The position numbers and the translations under genes were made by a program. This document shows positions 28,126 to 35,986 of a stretch of 64,000 bases of DNA, one piece after another. The first letter of the stretch is position 1. Every line of letters begins with the position of its first letter. The notes beneath the pieces were generated by a model. The model saw nothing but the letters and a program-made list of their open reading frames with translations, was not told the DNA's origin and searched no databases. Origin of the DNA: Marinomonas sp. CT5. GTDB taxonomy: Bacteria; Pseudomonadota; Gammaproteobacteria; Pseudomonadales; Marinomonadaceae. The stretch lies in the NCBI RefSeq assembly GCF_018336975.1, contig NZ_CP025572.1:4138600-4202599 (forward strand). Reading direction: 5' to 3'.

Positions 28126-28575
28126 TTATTTCGCTAGACGTTTCTTTAAACCTTTCACCGCTATCCCCAATAAAGGGACATGCTCATAGAGTAATTGGCC
28201 CAAGTCATATACATCTTCATGAAAATAGATAAGGTCGTTAAATTGCACCTGACTGATACCGCGCACGGTAATGGTCTTATTACCTAATTTGGGATGTTTA
28301 AAATGCATGTTCCATTTTATGTATGCGGTATCTTCCGAAACGACTTGATCTAGGTATTCAAAACGCCCTGTTTGAACGTTTTCGCACATCTCAGACAAAT
28401 AGGCGTGCAAATTTTCCTTACCACGCAATTCATGGACAGGGTCTTTGAAGAGCACATCTTCGGTATATATTTCATCTATTTTGTCGAGCTTAGGGTGCTT
28501 TACATCAAGATAAAACGCTTTAAAACGCTCTATTAGCAAAGAATTGGGATCCATCTGAGAGTCCGCCATGTCCAT
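28126..28575 (-). CDS. NTF2-like (SnoaL-type) protein
   Basis: Small soluble protein of 149 aa with a nuclear-transport-factor-2-like cone fold: N-terminal helix FKAFYLDVKHPKLDKIDEIY, strand EDVLFKDPVHELRGKENLHAYL (about 43-64), then the beta-sheet with AYIKWNMHFKHP and ITVRGISQVQF. The D-H pair in DPVHE (48-52) is placed like catalytic residues of related isomerases, but activity cannot be assumed. The ATG was chosen with AAGG 6 nt upstream. It is the first gene of the operon, 65 bp downstream of the predicted sigma promoter, and is a frequent member of ECF/ChrR-linked Cfa clusters. Confidence 0.85.
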   Translation of the reverse strand: MDMADSQMDPNSLLIERFKAFYLDVKHPKLDKIDEIYTEDVLFKDPVHELRGKENLHAYLSEMCENVQTGRFEYLDQVVSEDTAYIKWNMHFKHPKLGNKTITVRGISQVQFNDLIYFHEDVYDLGQLLYEHVPLLGIAVKGLKKRLAK

Positions 28576-28639
28576 CACTTACCTTAGTCATCTTGATATG
28601 AATAATTAATCAAAGCCAATTCGCTTCACTTCCCTCAAT

Positions 28640-28667
28640 TAAACGCACACAACACAATAATGGATCA
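28640..28667 (-). promoter_or_regulatory. ECF sigma promoter driving the Cfa operon
   Basis: On the minus strand, -35 TGATCC (28662-28667), a 16-bp spacer and -10 CGTTTA (28640-28645). This is the form expected for RpoE/ChrR-type (ECF11) sigma factors, and the same -35 and spacer occur on the other strand before the sigma gene. Transcription would begin near 28633, about 58 nt before the first start codon. Confidence 0.75.
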
Positions 28668-28746
28668 CTCTTTTTTTTAAAGCTTGACGCAAGCACAATA
28701 TTTTTTTGCCCTCCTAATTATTTTTTACTGTTTAAAATAAAGAATG

Positions 28747-28774
28747 TGATCCATCCTTCTAATCACCGCGTATA
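28747..28774 (+). promoter_or_regulatory. ECF sigma promoter, autoregulation of the sigma gene
   Basis: -35 TGATCC (28747-28752), 16-bp spacer, -10 CGTATA (28769-28774). It is 39 bp upstream of the sigma-factor ATG. It matches the divergent element in all six -35 bases, spacer length and the CGT of the -10 box. Confidence 0.78.
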
Positions 28775-28813
28775 GTTGATAATCACATGCAAGCTTTCCT
28801 TTTGGAGCAATGA

Positions 28814-29389
28814 ATGGAACGCGCAATACAAACAGAACCAGATGAAAAACGCTTAGCAGACATTTTTGCCATTGCGGAAAAAAGAGACCAAGAGGCGCTT
28901 GTGCGCTTGTTCGATCACTATGTTCCAAAGGTAAGAGCTTTCTGTCTTGCGGCACAGCCTGGCGCCAATTTAATGGCCGATGACATTGCTCAAGAAGTCA
29001 TGATTCGTATTTGGAATAAAGCGCACACTTATAAACCCGAGTCGGCGTCTCTCAATACTTGGGTTTTTACCCTAGCCAGAAACGCACGTATTGATTATTT
29101 GCGTAAGAACAGTCGCCATCAATCAGACATTGACCCAGAGTACCTCTGGCAAAATGTGGTTGATGAAAATGCCGACCCATTTAAAGATGCGCAACAAAAA
29201 AGAGATCAAGAACGGATTCAGCAAGGCTTAGATAAATTGCCTGCGGATCAAAAACAGGTTTTGGCCAAAGTCTATTTAGAAGGCAAAACCCACAAAGAAG
29301 CAGCGGAGGAGCTATCGCTCCCTCTCGGAACCATTAAGTCCCGAGTCCGTCTTGCTTTGCACAAACTCACTATTTACGTTAAGAGGTAG
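28814..29389 (+). CDS. rpoE: ECF-family RNA polymerase sigma factor (RpoE/ChrR type)
   Basis: Extracytoplasmic-function sigma factor of 191 aa. Region 2 (about 22-90) includes LVRLFDHYVPKVRAFC, ADDIAQEVMIRIWNKAH and TLARNARIDYLRK; region 4 (about 130-188) has LPADQKQVLAKVYLEGKTHKEAAEELSLPLGTIKSR. No extra domains. It is followed 5 bp later by a ChrR-type zinc anti-sigma, which identifies the ECF11-like group responding to singlet oxygen and related oxidants in Rhodobacter and to organic hydroperoxides in others. GGAG is 6 nt before the ATG. The symbol is by group; it is not the orthologue of the E. coli envelope-stress factor. Confidence 0.92.
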   Translation: MERAIQTEPDEKRLADIFAIAEKRDQEALVRLFDHYVPKVRAFCLAAQPGANLMADDIAQEVMIRIWNKAHTYKPESASLNTWVFTLARNARIDYLRKNSRHQSDIDPEYLWQNVVDENADPFKDAQQKRDQERIQQGLDKLPADQKQVLAKVYLEGKTHKEAAEELSLPLGTIKSRVRLALHKLTIYVKR

Positions 29390-29394
29390 TATCG

Positions 29395-30087
29395 ATGATT
29401 CACTACCATCCATCGATTGAAATCCTGACCGACTACGCGGCCGGTTCGTTGCCATTAGCGCACTCTTTATGTGTTTCTACACATCTAGAGCGTTGCCATG
29501 AATGCCAACAGCAAATTCGCAAACTGGAAATGCTTGGTTCACACCTGTTCGAGCAGACGAAAACAGACAGTCGTCAGCTAAGCGATTTAAAAGACAGCTT
29601 TTTCCAAAAGCTAAATACCCAAATCGAGCAGGAACCCAAGAGTCAGGAGAAAGAAGAAGAGTCTGCCACTTTGGAGTGGGATAATTACACCGTTCCAAGA
29701 AGTCTTCGTCAGTTTATTAAAAAGAACTACGACGATTTAAATTGGATGCGCCTCTCTCCCTCATTTAAAATCGCCACCTTGTACAACGAAGAAGGTGGTG
29801 CACAAATTGCTCTAACCAGAGTAAAAGCAGGCGCTCATATGCCAACTCACACTCATACTGGGGATGAAATTACCCTTGTATTAGAAGGGGCTTTTTCTGA
29901 CGAAAGTGGTGTTTATCGTCAAGGGGATTTTATCAACCGCGATGCCAGTCACAAACACAAACCGATTGTGACCAAAGACGCGGAATGCATCTGTTTAACC
30001 GTGCTAGATGCACCGATTGAATTTACCGGATGGTTGACACGTTTATTGAATCCTATCCTTCGCCGATACCACCCTTATTCGGGGTAA
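29395..30087 (+). CDS. chrR: ChrR-family zinc anti-sigma factor with cupin domain
   Basis: Anti-sigma factor of 230 aa. The N-terminal zinc-binding anti-sigma domain has H5, H30, C34 and C37 (HLERCHEC), in the same arrangement as ChrR of Rhodobacter. The C-terminal cupin domain (about 100-215) has H152, H154 and E158 in PTHTHTGDE, with a later H186 or H188, the set needed for the signal-dependent release of sigma. No membrane segment, so it acts in the cytoplasm. Coupled to the sigma gene by a 5-bp gap with GAGG upstream of its ATG. The linker at about 72-92 is unusually rich in E, K, Q and S. Confidence 0.93.
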   Translation: MIHYHPSIEILTDYAAGSLPLAHSLCVSTHLERCHECQQQIRKLEMLGSHLFEQTKTDSRQLSDLKDSFFQKLNTQIEQEPKSQEKEEESATLEWDNYTVPRSLRQFIKKNYDDLNWMRLSPSFKIATLYNEEGGAQIALTRVKAGAHMPTHTHTGDEITLVLEGAFSDESGVYRQGDFINRDASHKHKPIVTKDAECICLTVLDAPIEFTGWLTRLLNPILRRYHPYSG

Positions 30088-30177
30088 TGGCAGCAGTCTG
30101 TGCCTATCTTCTGAATCGAAGATGAGCACACGATTGCAGACGTTAGCCAACAACAAGCAAATTTTGTGAAAATCTGG

Positions 30178-30210
30178 TATAGTCCTTGTTCAAACTACAA
30201 ACAAGGACTA
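30178..30210 (+). promoter_or_regulatory. Promoter and perfect inverted repeat upstream of the small protein gene
   Basis: TGGTATAGT is an extended -10 box (TATAGT at 30178-30183). Overlapping it is a perfect 11-bp inverted repeat, TAGTCCTTGTT (30180-30190) and AACAAGGACTA (30200-30210), with a 9-nt spacer. The right arm contains the AAGGA used by the next gene. As DNA it could be an operator over the -10 box; in a transcript started further upstream it would be a hairpin hiding the Shine-Dalgarno. Confidence 0.5.
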
Positions 30211-30216
30211 TTTATC

Positions 30217-30399
30217 ATGGCAACTAAGAAGAAACAGCCGGCTGCTACGGAAACTTCGGAATCCATTGAAAAGCAGATGCAAGAGTTTCTAGCTCGCGGT
30301 GGACACATAGATAAAATCGATTCAGGAGTTAGTGGACAATCTCAGCTAACAGGATCACGTCACATTTCCCTTGGAAATAGCAAAACGAAAGCCCAATAG
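30217..30399 (+). CDS. Small hypothetical protein
   Basis: A 60-aa hydrophilic protein. The N terminus is basic and low-complexity (MATKKKQPAATETSES), followed by one helix (IEKQMQEFLARGG) and the segment GGHIDKIDSGVSGQ. I have the impression that the FLxxGGxIxxIxxGxSG pattern recurs in small proteins of marine gammaproteobacteria, but no function is known to me. An ATG 17 codons upstream is in frame but would span the -10 box and hairpin; AAGGA lies 8 nt before the chosen ATG. No membrane segment. It converges on the RpiR gene. Confidence 0.65.
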   Translation: MATKKKQPAATETSESIEKQMQEFLARGGHIDKIDSGVSGQSQLTGSRHISLGNSKTKAQ

Positions 30400-30440
30400 G
30401 TCTTTCCAAATTGTCTGACAGAAGACTAGAAACGCGTTAG

Positions 30441-30478
30441 AAAATGAATTCTCAAAGTACACAAGCATAGAGAATTCA
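30441..30478. terminator. Hairpin between converging small gene and RpiR gene
   Basis: Perfect 9-bp arms, TGAATTCTC (30445-30453) and GAGAATTCA (30470-30478), 16-nt loop. On the minus strand the stem is followed by TTTTCT, so it fits a terminator for the RpiR gene whose stop is 3 bp away. Confidence 0.45.
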
Positions 30479-30481
30479 AGC

Positions 30482-31324
30482 TTATCTAGCGCTCTTTTCT
30501 AAAGCATGAGCCAAACCAATCGACAAAGATTGTGCTAAGCAAAGCGACGAAGACAAAGAGCGAAAAGATTGTATTTCGGCTTCCTTAACCACAAAGCAGA
30601 CCGAAGCAATTGAAGCTAGCGGACTTATTTGATTATCTGTAATCACAATAAGTGGCACATTTTTTTCTGCGGCCGCTTTCGCGACAGCTTGTGTTTCTTG
30701 TGCGTAAGGATGAAAACTTACGGCGATCAATGCATCGTTTTCACTTAAAGCACTCGCTTGTTCCTTGTACATCCCTCCAACACCATCAATCAAATACGCT
30801 TTTCGATCAATATGACGTAACGCATAAGCAAAATAACTCGCTACGACAAATGCCCGCCTAACACCAACAATATGAGCGGCATGTGCTTGAGACAAGATTT
30901 GTATTGCCCTATCTAAGTCTTCGGCCGATGTGGTTTCCCCCAAATGTCCGAGCGCAACAGCATTAGCATGTGTAAAACGAGTTAACAGTTGAGAAGGCGA
31001 TTGTTCATTGCTTTCATCACCAAATGCGTCTCTTGCCATGCGAATCCGATCTTGATAACTCGGTGCTTCTTCCATCAAATTTTGTTGGAACAATTTCTGC
31101 ATTTCGCTAAAACCACTAAAGCCAAACGCATTTGCAAAACGCACCCAAGTAGAAGGATGTACACCAGCATCTTTTGACAAAACGGCTACAGTCCCAAACG
31201 CCACTTCACTAGGCGCGTCTAATACAAATTCAGCCACTTGCCGAAGCCGTTTACTTAACTTCGAATAATCCTGTTTAATTGTTTCTTTTAAATCAGTTAA
31301 TGATTCTGGAGCGACGTCTGCCAT
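30482..31324 (-). CDS. MurR/RpiR-family transcriptional regulator, probable inositol regulator
   Basis: A 280-aa regulator with the N-terminal RpiR HTH (about 1-80: DYSKLSKRLRQVAEFVLDAP and VAVLSKDAGVHPSTWVRFANAFGF) and a SIS sugar-phosphate-binding domain (about 125-255, with HIVGVRRAFVVASYFAYAL and ALIAVSFHPYAQET). It stands 750 bp from the iol operon in the opposite direction, the usual place of the RpiR-type iol repressor in proteobacteria, whose ligand is an inositol-derived phosphate. The ATG with GAGA upstream was chosen over an in-frame start 15 codons earlier, which lacks family similarity. Its target is likely the palindrome before iolC. Confidence 0.88.
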   Translation of the reverse strand: MADVAPESLTDLKETIKQDYSKLSKRLRQVAEFVLDAPSEVAFGTVAVLSKDAGVHPSTWVRFANAFGFSGFSEMQKLFQQNLMEEAPSYQDRIRMARDAFGDESNEQSPSQLLTRFTHANAVALGHLGETTSAEDLDRAIQILSQAHAAHIVGVRRAFVVASYFAYALRHIDRKAYLIDGVGGMYKEQASALSENDALIAVSFHPYAQETQAVAKAAAEKNVPLIVITDNQISPLASIASVCFVVKEAEIQSFRSLSSSLCLAQSLSIGLAHALEKSAR

Positions 31325-31525
31325 GAGATGTTCTCTATACTCAAAGTCCTCTCCAAAAACATAAAACACAGTGGCATAATCAAACCGGTGAGTTCATCAA
31401 GAGAGAAGTAGTTATTGCAATTTTGGAATAAAAATTCTAACTTAGTGATTACTAACATGTCTAGTAGCAAAATCACTAGATAAAGGCTCTTATTCAAGAA
31501 AAACCATAAAAACAGGATATTTACT

Positions 31526-31732
31526 TTGAACGAAGCAGACCGCAAATTTTTTCGTCCTAAATGGCGCCGCGTTGCCGCCACGATTTTCTGTGTGGGCTGG
31601 ACATTGCTCGAATGGCGATCAGGGGAGACATTATGGGCAGTAATGGCGGCGGGCATTACTTTTTATTGCCTATGGAACTTTTTCTATAAGTTTGATGAAG
31701 AGCAAATCCAAGAGCAAGATTCCTCTAAATAA
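31526..31732 (+). CDS. Small membrane protein
   Basis: A 68-aa protein with two close hydrophobic segments (about 14-28, RVAATIFCVGWTLLEW, and 37-53, LWAVMAAGITFYCLWNFF), basic before the first and acidic after the second, so both ends are probably cytoplasmic. The family is not recognised. It begins with TTG; no ATG is available, and AGGA stands 8 nt upstream. It lies between the RpiR gene and iolC, but an inverted repeat and a long gap separate it from iolC, so a link to inositol use is not established. Confidence 0.6.
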   Translation: MNEADRKFFRPKWRRVAATIFCVGWTLLEWRSGETLWAVMAAGITFYCLWNFFYKFDEEQIQEQDSSK

Positions 31733-31776
31733 GGCGCGACGCCTCTCGCTACTAAGCCACGTTCGATATAAAAACA

Positions 31777-31800
31777 GGTAACAATAGCCATGTTGTTACC
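31777..31800. repeat. Inverted repeat after the small membrane protein gene
   Basis: Perfect 8-bp arms, GGTAACAA (31777-31784) and TTGTTACC (31793-31800), spacer 8. It could be a weak terminator (tail AAGTACTTTTCC) or an operator. The rest of the gap from 31801 to 31930 shows no gene or clear element. Confidence 0.4.
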
Positions 31801-31935
31801 AAGTACTTTTCCCCTGTACACACACTCACTTCTATCCAAAACAAAGTCTATCTATCGTTAATCACTGAGTAACGTCCCATAAAGCGGCATTTTGTAACGG
31901 CATAATGCTAGAAAAAAAACGCCAAAGAAATTTTC

Positions 31936-31975
31936 ATTCCAATAGATTGAATGTATGGAATATATATTCTATTAT
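31936..31975 (+). promoter_or_regulatory. iolC promoter with overlapping palindromic operator
   Basis: TTGAAT (31947-31952) and TATTAT (31970-31975) are 17 bp apart, a good sigma-70 promoter about 100 bp before iolC. Within the spacer is the perfect palindrome GAATATATATTC (31958-31969). ATTCCA (31936-31941) and TGGAAT (31956-31961) form a second dyad with 14 bp between. GGAAT/ATTCC dyads are the type bound by RpiR-family sugar regulators, so this is the likely iol operator. Confidence 0.55.
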
Positions 31976-32076
31976 CATCTCAAATATATTAAACAATAAA
32001 AAAACAGCCACTTCCTTTTCGACAAAGTACTAACTCACCTTGTTGTCATTTCGGCTGATATGGGAGATGAAGAACC

Positions 32077-34014
32077 ATGCTCAAAGATAAAACGTTAGAT
32101 CTTATTTGTCTTGGACGCGCAGCAGTCGATATGTATTCAGAACAAATAGGCAGCCGTTTAGAAGACGTTAGTAGTTTTGCAAAATATCTCGGTGGGTCTT
32201 CTGGAAATATGGCATTTGGAACGGCCCGCCTTGGCTTAAAAAGCGCAATGTTAACTCGCGTTGGCAATGAGCACATGGGGCGTTTCGTGAAAGAGGAATT
32301 GGCTCGTGCTGGTGTCGATACCAGCCACGTTATCACGGACCCAGAACGCTTAACCGCGTTAGTAATTTTAGGCATCAAAGACCAAGACACTTTTCCATTA
32401 ATCTTCTACCGTAATGATTGTGCCGACATGGCTGTGAGTAAAGAAGACTTTGACGCTGACTTTATTGGCTCGGCCAAAGCTCTCGTTATTACCGGCACTC
32501 ACTTCTCGACAGAAAACACCTATGAAACCAGTAAACAGGCCATCGCCTATGCCAAGAAAGCGGGCACAAAGTGCGCTTTAGACATCGACTATCGTCCTGT
32601 CCTGTGGGGATTAACAAATCCAGGAGACGGTGAAACACGCTTCATTTCGAATGAAAAAGTCTCTGCCCATTTACAAAGTATTTTGGCTGATTTTGACCTA
32701 ATTGTTGGTACCGAAGAAGAAATTCATATTGCAGGTGGAAGCACAGACACAATTGAAGCCTTGAAAAAAATCCGCGAGCTAAGCAAGGCAACTATTGTAC
32801 TTAAGCTTGGTTCTCAAGGCTGTACGGTACTTGAAGGTGAGATTCCTAATTCTATGGATGAATTTGAGCTGCATGTTGGTGTTCAAGTCGATGTACTCAA
32901 TGTACTTGGTGCCGGCGATGCCTTCATGAGTGGTTTCTTACGCGGCTGGATTCGAGGTGAGTCAGCAGAGCAGTCTTGTGCTTATGCCAATGCTTGTGGT
33001 GCGCTTGTCGTATCTCGTCATGGTTGTGCACCGGCAATTCCGAGTGCCGAAGAACTGGACAATTACATTGCACGCGCTGCCGACATTAAACGTCCAGATT
33101 TAGACCGAGAATTGAACCATCTACACAGAGTCACCACGGAAAGATTGCCATATGACTGGCAAGATCTATGTATTTTTGCCTTTGATCATCGTAAACAACT
33201 CTTTGATATGGCTCGTGAAGAAGGGGCAGATCCTTCACGTATTAAAAAACTCAAACGCCTATTAGTTGATGCATTAGACATAGGGGCTCGCGAGTTAGGC
33301 GGCAGTCAATACGGTGTCCTCATTGACGACACTTACGGTCAAGATGCACTTAATGCGGTTACGGGGCGCGGTCTTTGGATTGGTCGGCCTGTCGAACTGC
33401 CAAGCTCTCGCCCCATTGAATTGGAAGGCGGACGCAGCGTGGGCTCACGGCTCAAAAATTGGCCTAAAGAACACATTGTAAAATGCCTAGTTTTTTATCA
33501 TTCCCAAGATGATATTGAAATGCGTACCACTCAAGAGCGCCAAATTATAGAGCTCTATAAAGCATGCTGCTCTTCAGGGCATGAACTGTTACTGGAAATT
33601 ATTCCACCGCGAGACAAAGACTTTGACGATAGTCTATTCACTAACTCAATCAAGCGATTCTATCATCTAGATGTGCGCCCCGATTGGTGGAAACTGCCTC
33701 CGCAGTCGAAAGCAAACTGGCAAGCGATTAGCGACATTATCCATCATCATGATAAACACTGTCGTGGTGTCGTAATGCTAGGATTGGATGCACCAATGAA
33801 TGAGCTCAAAGAAGGTTTTGCCAACAGTGCTGGATTCGATATCTGCAAAGGCTTTGCCGTTGGACGCTCCATTTTTAGTGAGCCAAGCCGAGAATGGCTG
33901 GGAAATCGCATGAGTGATCAACAACTTATCGACGCCATCGTCGCTAACTATTTGGAGTTAGTATCCTACTGGAAAGAACGCCACAACACTCAGCTACAAC
34001 AGAAACAGGCTTAA
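32077..34014 (+). CDS. iolC: Bifunctional 5-dehydro-2-deoxygluconokinase/5-dehydro-2-deoxyphosphogluconate aldolase
   Basis: A 645-aa fusion. The N-terminal PfkB-type kinase (about 5-325) phosphorylates 5-dehydro-2-deoxygluconate; it has GGSSGNMAFGTARLGL (residues 38-53) and the catalytic GAGDAF (278-283). The C-terminal DUF2090 domain (about 335-640) begins LCIFAFDHRKQLFDMA and ends with a barrel-like KGFAVGRSIFSEP. It is placed to be the aldolase that splits the phosphorylated product to malonate semialdehyde and dihydroxyacetone phosphate. This replaces a separate iolJ, and the fusion is common in proteobacteria. It is first in the iolC-D-E-A operon; GGGAG and GAAG lie before the ATG. Confidence 0.95.
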   Translation: MLKDKTLDLICLGRAAVDMYSEQIGSRLEDVSSFAKYLGGSSGNMAFGTARLGLKSAMLTRVGNEHMGRFVKEELARAGVDTSHVITDPERLTALVILGIKDQDTFPLIFYRNDCADMAVSKEDFDADFIGSAKALVITGTHFSTENTYETSKQAIAYAKKAGTKCALDIDYRPVLWGLTNPGDGETRFISNEKVSAHLQSILADFDLIVGTEEEIHIAGGSTDTIEALKKIRELSKATIVLKLGSQGCTVLEGEIPNSMDEFELHVGVQVDVLNVLGAGDAFMSGFLRGWIRGESAEQSCAYANACGALVVSRHGCAPAIPSAEELDNYIARAADIKRPDLDRELNHLHRVTTERLPYDWQDLCIFAFDHRKQLFDMAREEGADPSRIKKLKRLLVDALDIGARELGGSQYGVLIDDTYGQDALNAVTGRGLWIGRPVELPSSRPIELEGGRSVGSRLKNWPKEHIVKCLVFYHSQDDIEMRTTQERQIIELYKACCSSGHELLLEIIPPRDKDFDDSLFTNSIKRFYHLDVRPDWWKLPPQSKANWQAISDIIHHHDKHCRGVVMLGLDAPMNELKEGFANSAGFDICKGFAVGRSIFSEPSREWLGNRMSDQQLIDAIVANYLELVSYWKERHNTQLQQKQA

Positions 34015-34026
34015 AAGGAAAATAGC

Positions 34027-35877
34027 ATGACAACAATAAAACTCACCATGGCCCAAGCCGTCGTCCGCTTCTTGATGGCACAAAAAATAGAAACCGATAA
34101 CGGCATCCAGCCTATGTTTGCAGGTGTCTGGGGAATTTTTGGCCATGGCAACGTCGCGGGACTCGGCGAAGCGCTTTATCAGGTCAAAGAACAATTTCCC
34201 ACTTATCGTGCGCACAACGAACAAAGCATGGCACACGCCGCTATTGCTTACGCAAAAACCAAAAATCGCCAACAAATGATGGCTTGTACTGCTTCAGCCG
34301 GTCCAGGTGCCGTTAACATGGTCACGGCCGCGGCGGTGGCACACGTGAATCGCATTCCGGTCTTGTTTCTTCCTGGTGATACATTTGCCACTCGTATGCC
34401 TGACCCAGTATTACAGCAAGTTGAAAGCTTTCAAGATATGACCATCACGTCCAATGATTGCTTCCGCCCAGTCAGCCGATTCTTTGACCGCATTACTCGA
34501 CCTGAACAATTGCTCACAGCCTTACCGCAAGCCATGCGTGTATTGACCGACCCCATTGAGTGCGGGCCAGCAACACTCGGATTACCACAAGATGTTCAAA
34601 CTATGGCGTTCGACTACCCTATTCATTTCTTCGATGAAAAAATTCACCGCCTACGTCGTCAAACACCTGATTTTTATGAACTAAACGATGCTCTAAAACT
34701 TATTCGACAAGCTAAAAAGCCTGTCGTTATTGCTGGTGGTGGCCTTCATTATTCTGATGCCCTTAAAGAGTTCGATGACTTTGTCAGCCAATTCCAATTA
34801 CCGGTCGGCGAAACACAAGCAGGCAAAGGTGCTCTGCCTTGGGACCATAAGCAAAACATGGGCAGCGTAGGTGTAACTGGCGCGTCATCAACCAATAACC
34901 TATGTCATGAGGCAGACTTAATTATTGCGGTAGGCACACGGCTTGGTGATTTCACTTCAGGCTCACGCTCCCTCATCAACTCAAACGCCAAAATAGTCAG
35001 CTTAAATGTCGCCTCATTTGATGCAATCAAACATAAAAGCCAAGCACTGGTTGGGGACGCAAGAGCCACACTGCCACTCCTAAGCAAAGCACTGCAAGGC
35101 TGGAAAATAGACCCTAGCTGGATCGAAAAAGCCGAAGAAGAACGCGTTAATTGGCAACAAGTTGTCGACAGAGTAACAACGGACCAAGGCACAAATTTAC
35201 CAAGCGATGGCGAAGTAATTGGAGCCGTAAACCGTTCGGCGGGTGAAAAAGACATGGTAGTGTGTGCGGCTGGCGGTTTGCCAGGAGAACTACAAAAGCT
35301 ATGGCGAACTCGCTATAGCCGTGGCTACCACATGGAATACGGCTACTCTTGCATGGGCTACGAACTGGCTGGTGGTTTAGGAGCCAAAATGGCGAATCCA
35401 GAATCCGAAGTGTTTGTCATGGTGGGTGATGGCTCTTATCTGATGCTCAACTCCGAAATTGCTACCTCAGTAATGCTCGGCAAAAAAATCATTGCCGTCG
35501 TTCTCGATAATCGTGGTTTTGGGTGCATCAACCGCTTACAACAAGCAGGCGGAGGCGCTGGCTTTAATAACTTGTTAGAAGATTGTTTAACGGCGCCCGA
35601 AGGCGCACCAAAAACAGACTTTGCCGCACACGCTAAAGCACTCGGCGCGAATTCAGAAAAAGTCGCTAACATTGCCGAATTAGAACAAGCCCTTGTGCGC
35701 GCTAAACACTCCCCTATTAGTTATGTCATTACCTTAGATACCGACCCTCTTAAAACCACAGAGGAAGGCGGTAATTGGTGGGATGTGGCATTGCCTGAAG
35801 TGTCCGAGCGCAAACAAGTCAACGACGCTCGAAAAGAATACGAACAACGCAAAGCGGCTCAATTTAAACACTTGTAA
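34027..35877 (+). CDS. iolD: 3D-(3,5/4)-trihydroxycyclohexane-1,2-dione acylhydrolase
   Basis: IolD is a thiamine-diphosphate enzyme that opens the cyclohexane-dione ring from inosose dehydration to 5-deoxyglucuronate. At 616 aa it has the ThDP family layout: the N-terminal domain with the catalytic glutamate E65 in AHNEQSMAHAA; TASAGPGAVNMVTAAA; a central domain with KPVVIAGGGLHYS; and the cofactor motif GDGS (467-470) followed by DNRGFG. AAGGA is 7 nt before the ATG, which is 12 bp after the iolC stop. Cytoplasmic. The downstream gap to iolE contains a long hairpin. Confidence 0.97.
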   Translation: MTTIKLTMAQAVVRFLMAQKIETDNGIQPMFAGVWGIFGHGNVAGLGEALYQVKEQFPTYRAHNEQSMAHAAIAYAKTKNRQQMMACTASAGPGAVNMVTAAAVAHVNRIPVLFLPGDTFATRMPDPVLQQVESFQDMTITSNDCFRPVSRFFDRITRPEQLLTALPQAMRVLTDPIECGPATLGLPQDVQTMAFDYPIHFFDEKIHRLRRQTPDFYELNDALKLIRQAKKPVVIAGGGLHYSDALKEFDDFVSQFQLPVGETQAGKGALPWDHKQNMGSVGVTGASSTNNLCHEADLIIAVGTRLGDFTSGSRSLINSNAKIVSLNVASFDAIKHKSQALVGDARATLPLLSKALQGWKIDPSWIEKAEEERVNWQQVVDRVTTDQGTNLPSDGEVIGAVNRSAGEKDMVVCAAGGLPGELQKLWRTRYSRGYHMEYGYSCMGYELAGGLGAKMANPESEVFVMVGDGSYLMLNSEIATSVMLGKKIIAVVLDNRGFGCINRLQQAGGGAGFNNLLEDCLTAPEGAPKTDFAAHAKALGANSEKVANIAELEQALVRAKHSPISYVITLDTDPLKTTEEGGNWWDVALPEVSERKQVNDARKEYEQRKAAQFKHL

Positions 35878-35885
35878 TACAACGA

Positions 35886-35954
35886 GACCTTTGCACGACA
35901 TTACCAACGCAGCCAGAACTCAGTAATGGCAAGCACGGTCGTCGCGCAAAGGTC
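35886..35954 (+). repeat. Long hairpin in the iolD-iolE gap
   Basis: GACCTTTGCACGAC (35886-35899) pairs with GTCGCGCAAAGGTC (35941-35954), 13 of 14 positions. Inside, ATTAC (35900-35904) can pair with GTAAT (35923-35927). No T run follows. It may mark an mRNA processing or stabilising element, or a relic repeat unit. Confidence 0.65.
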
Positions 35955-35986
35955 ACAGCCTAATTTACCGATCGGAGAACAATAAC

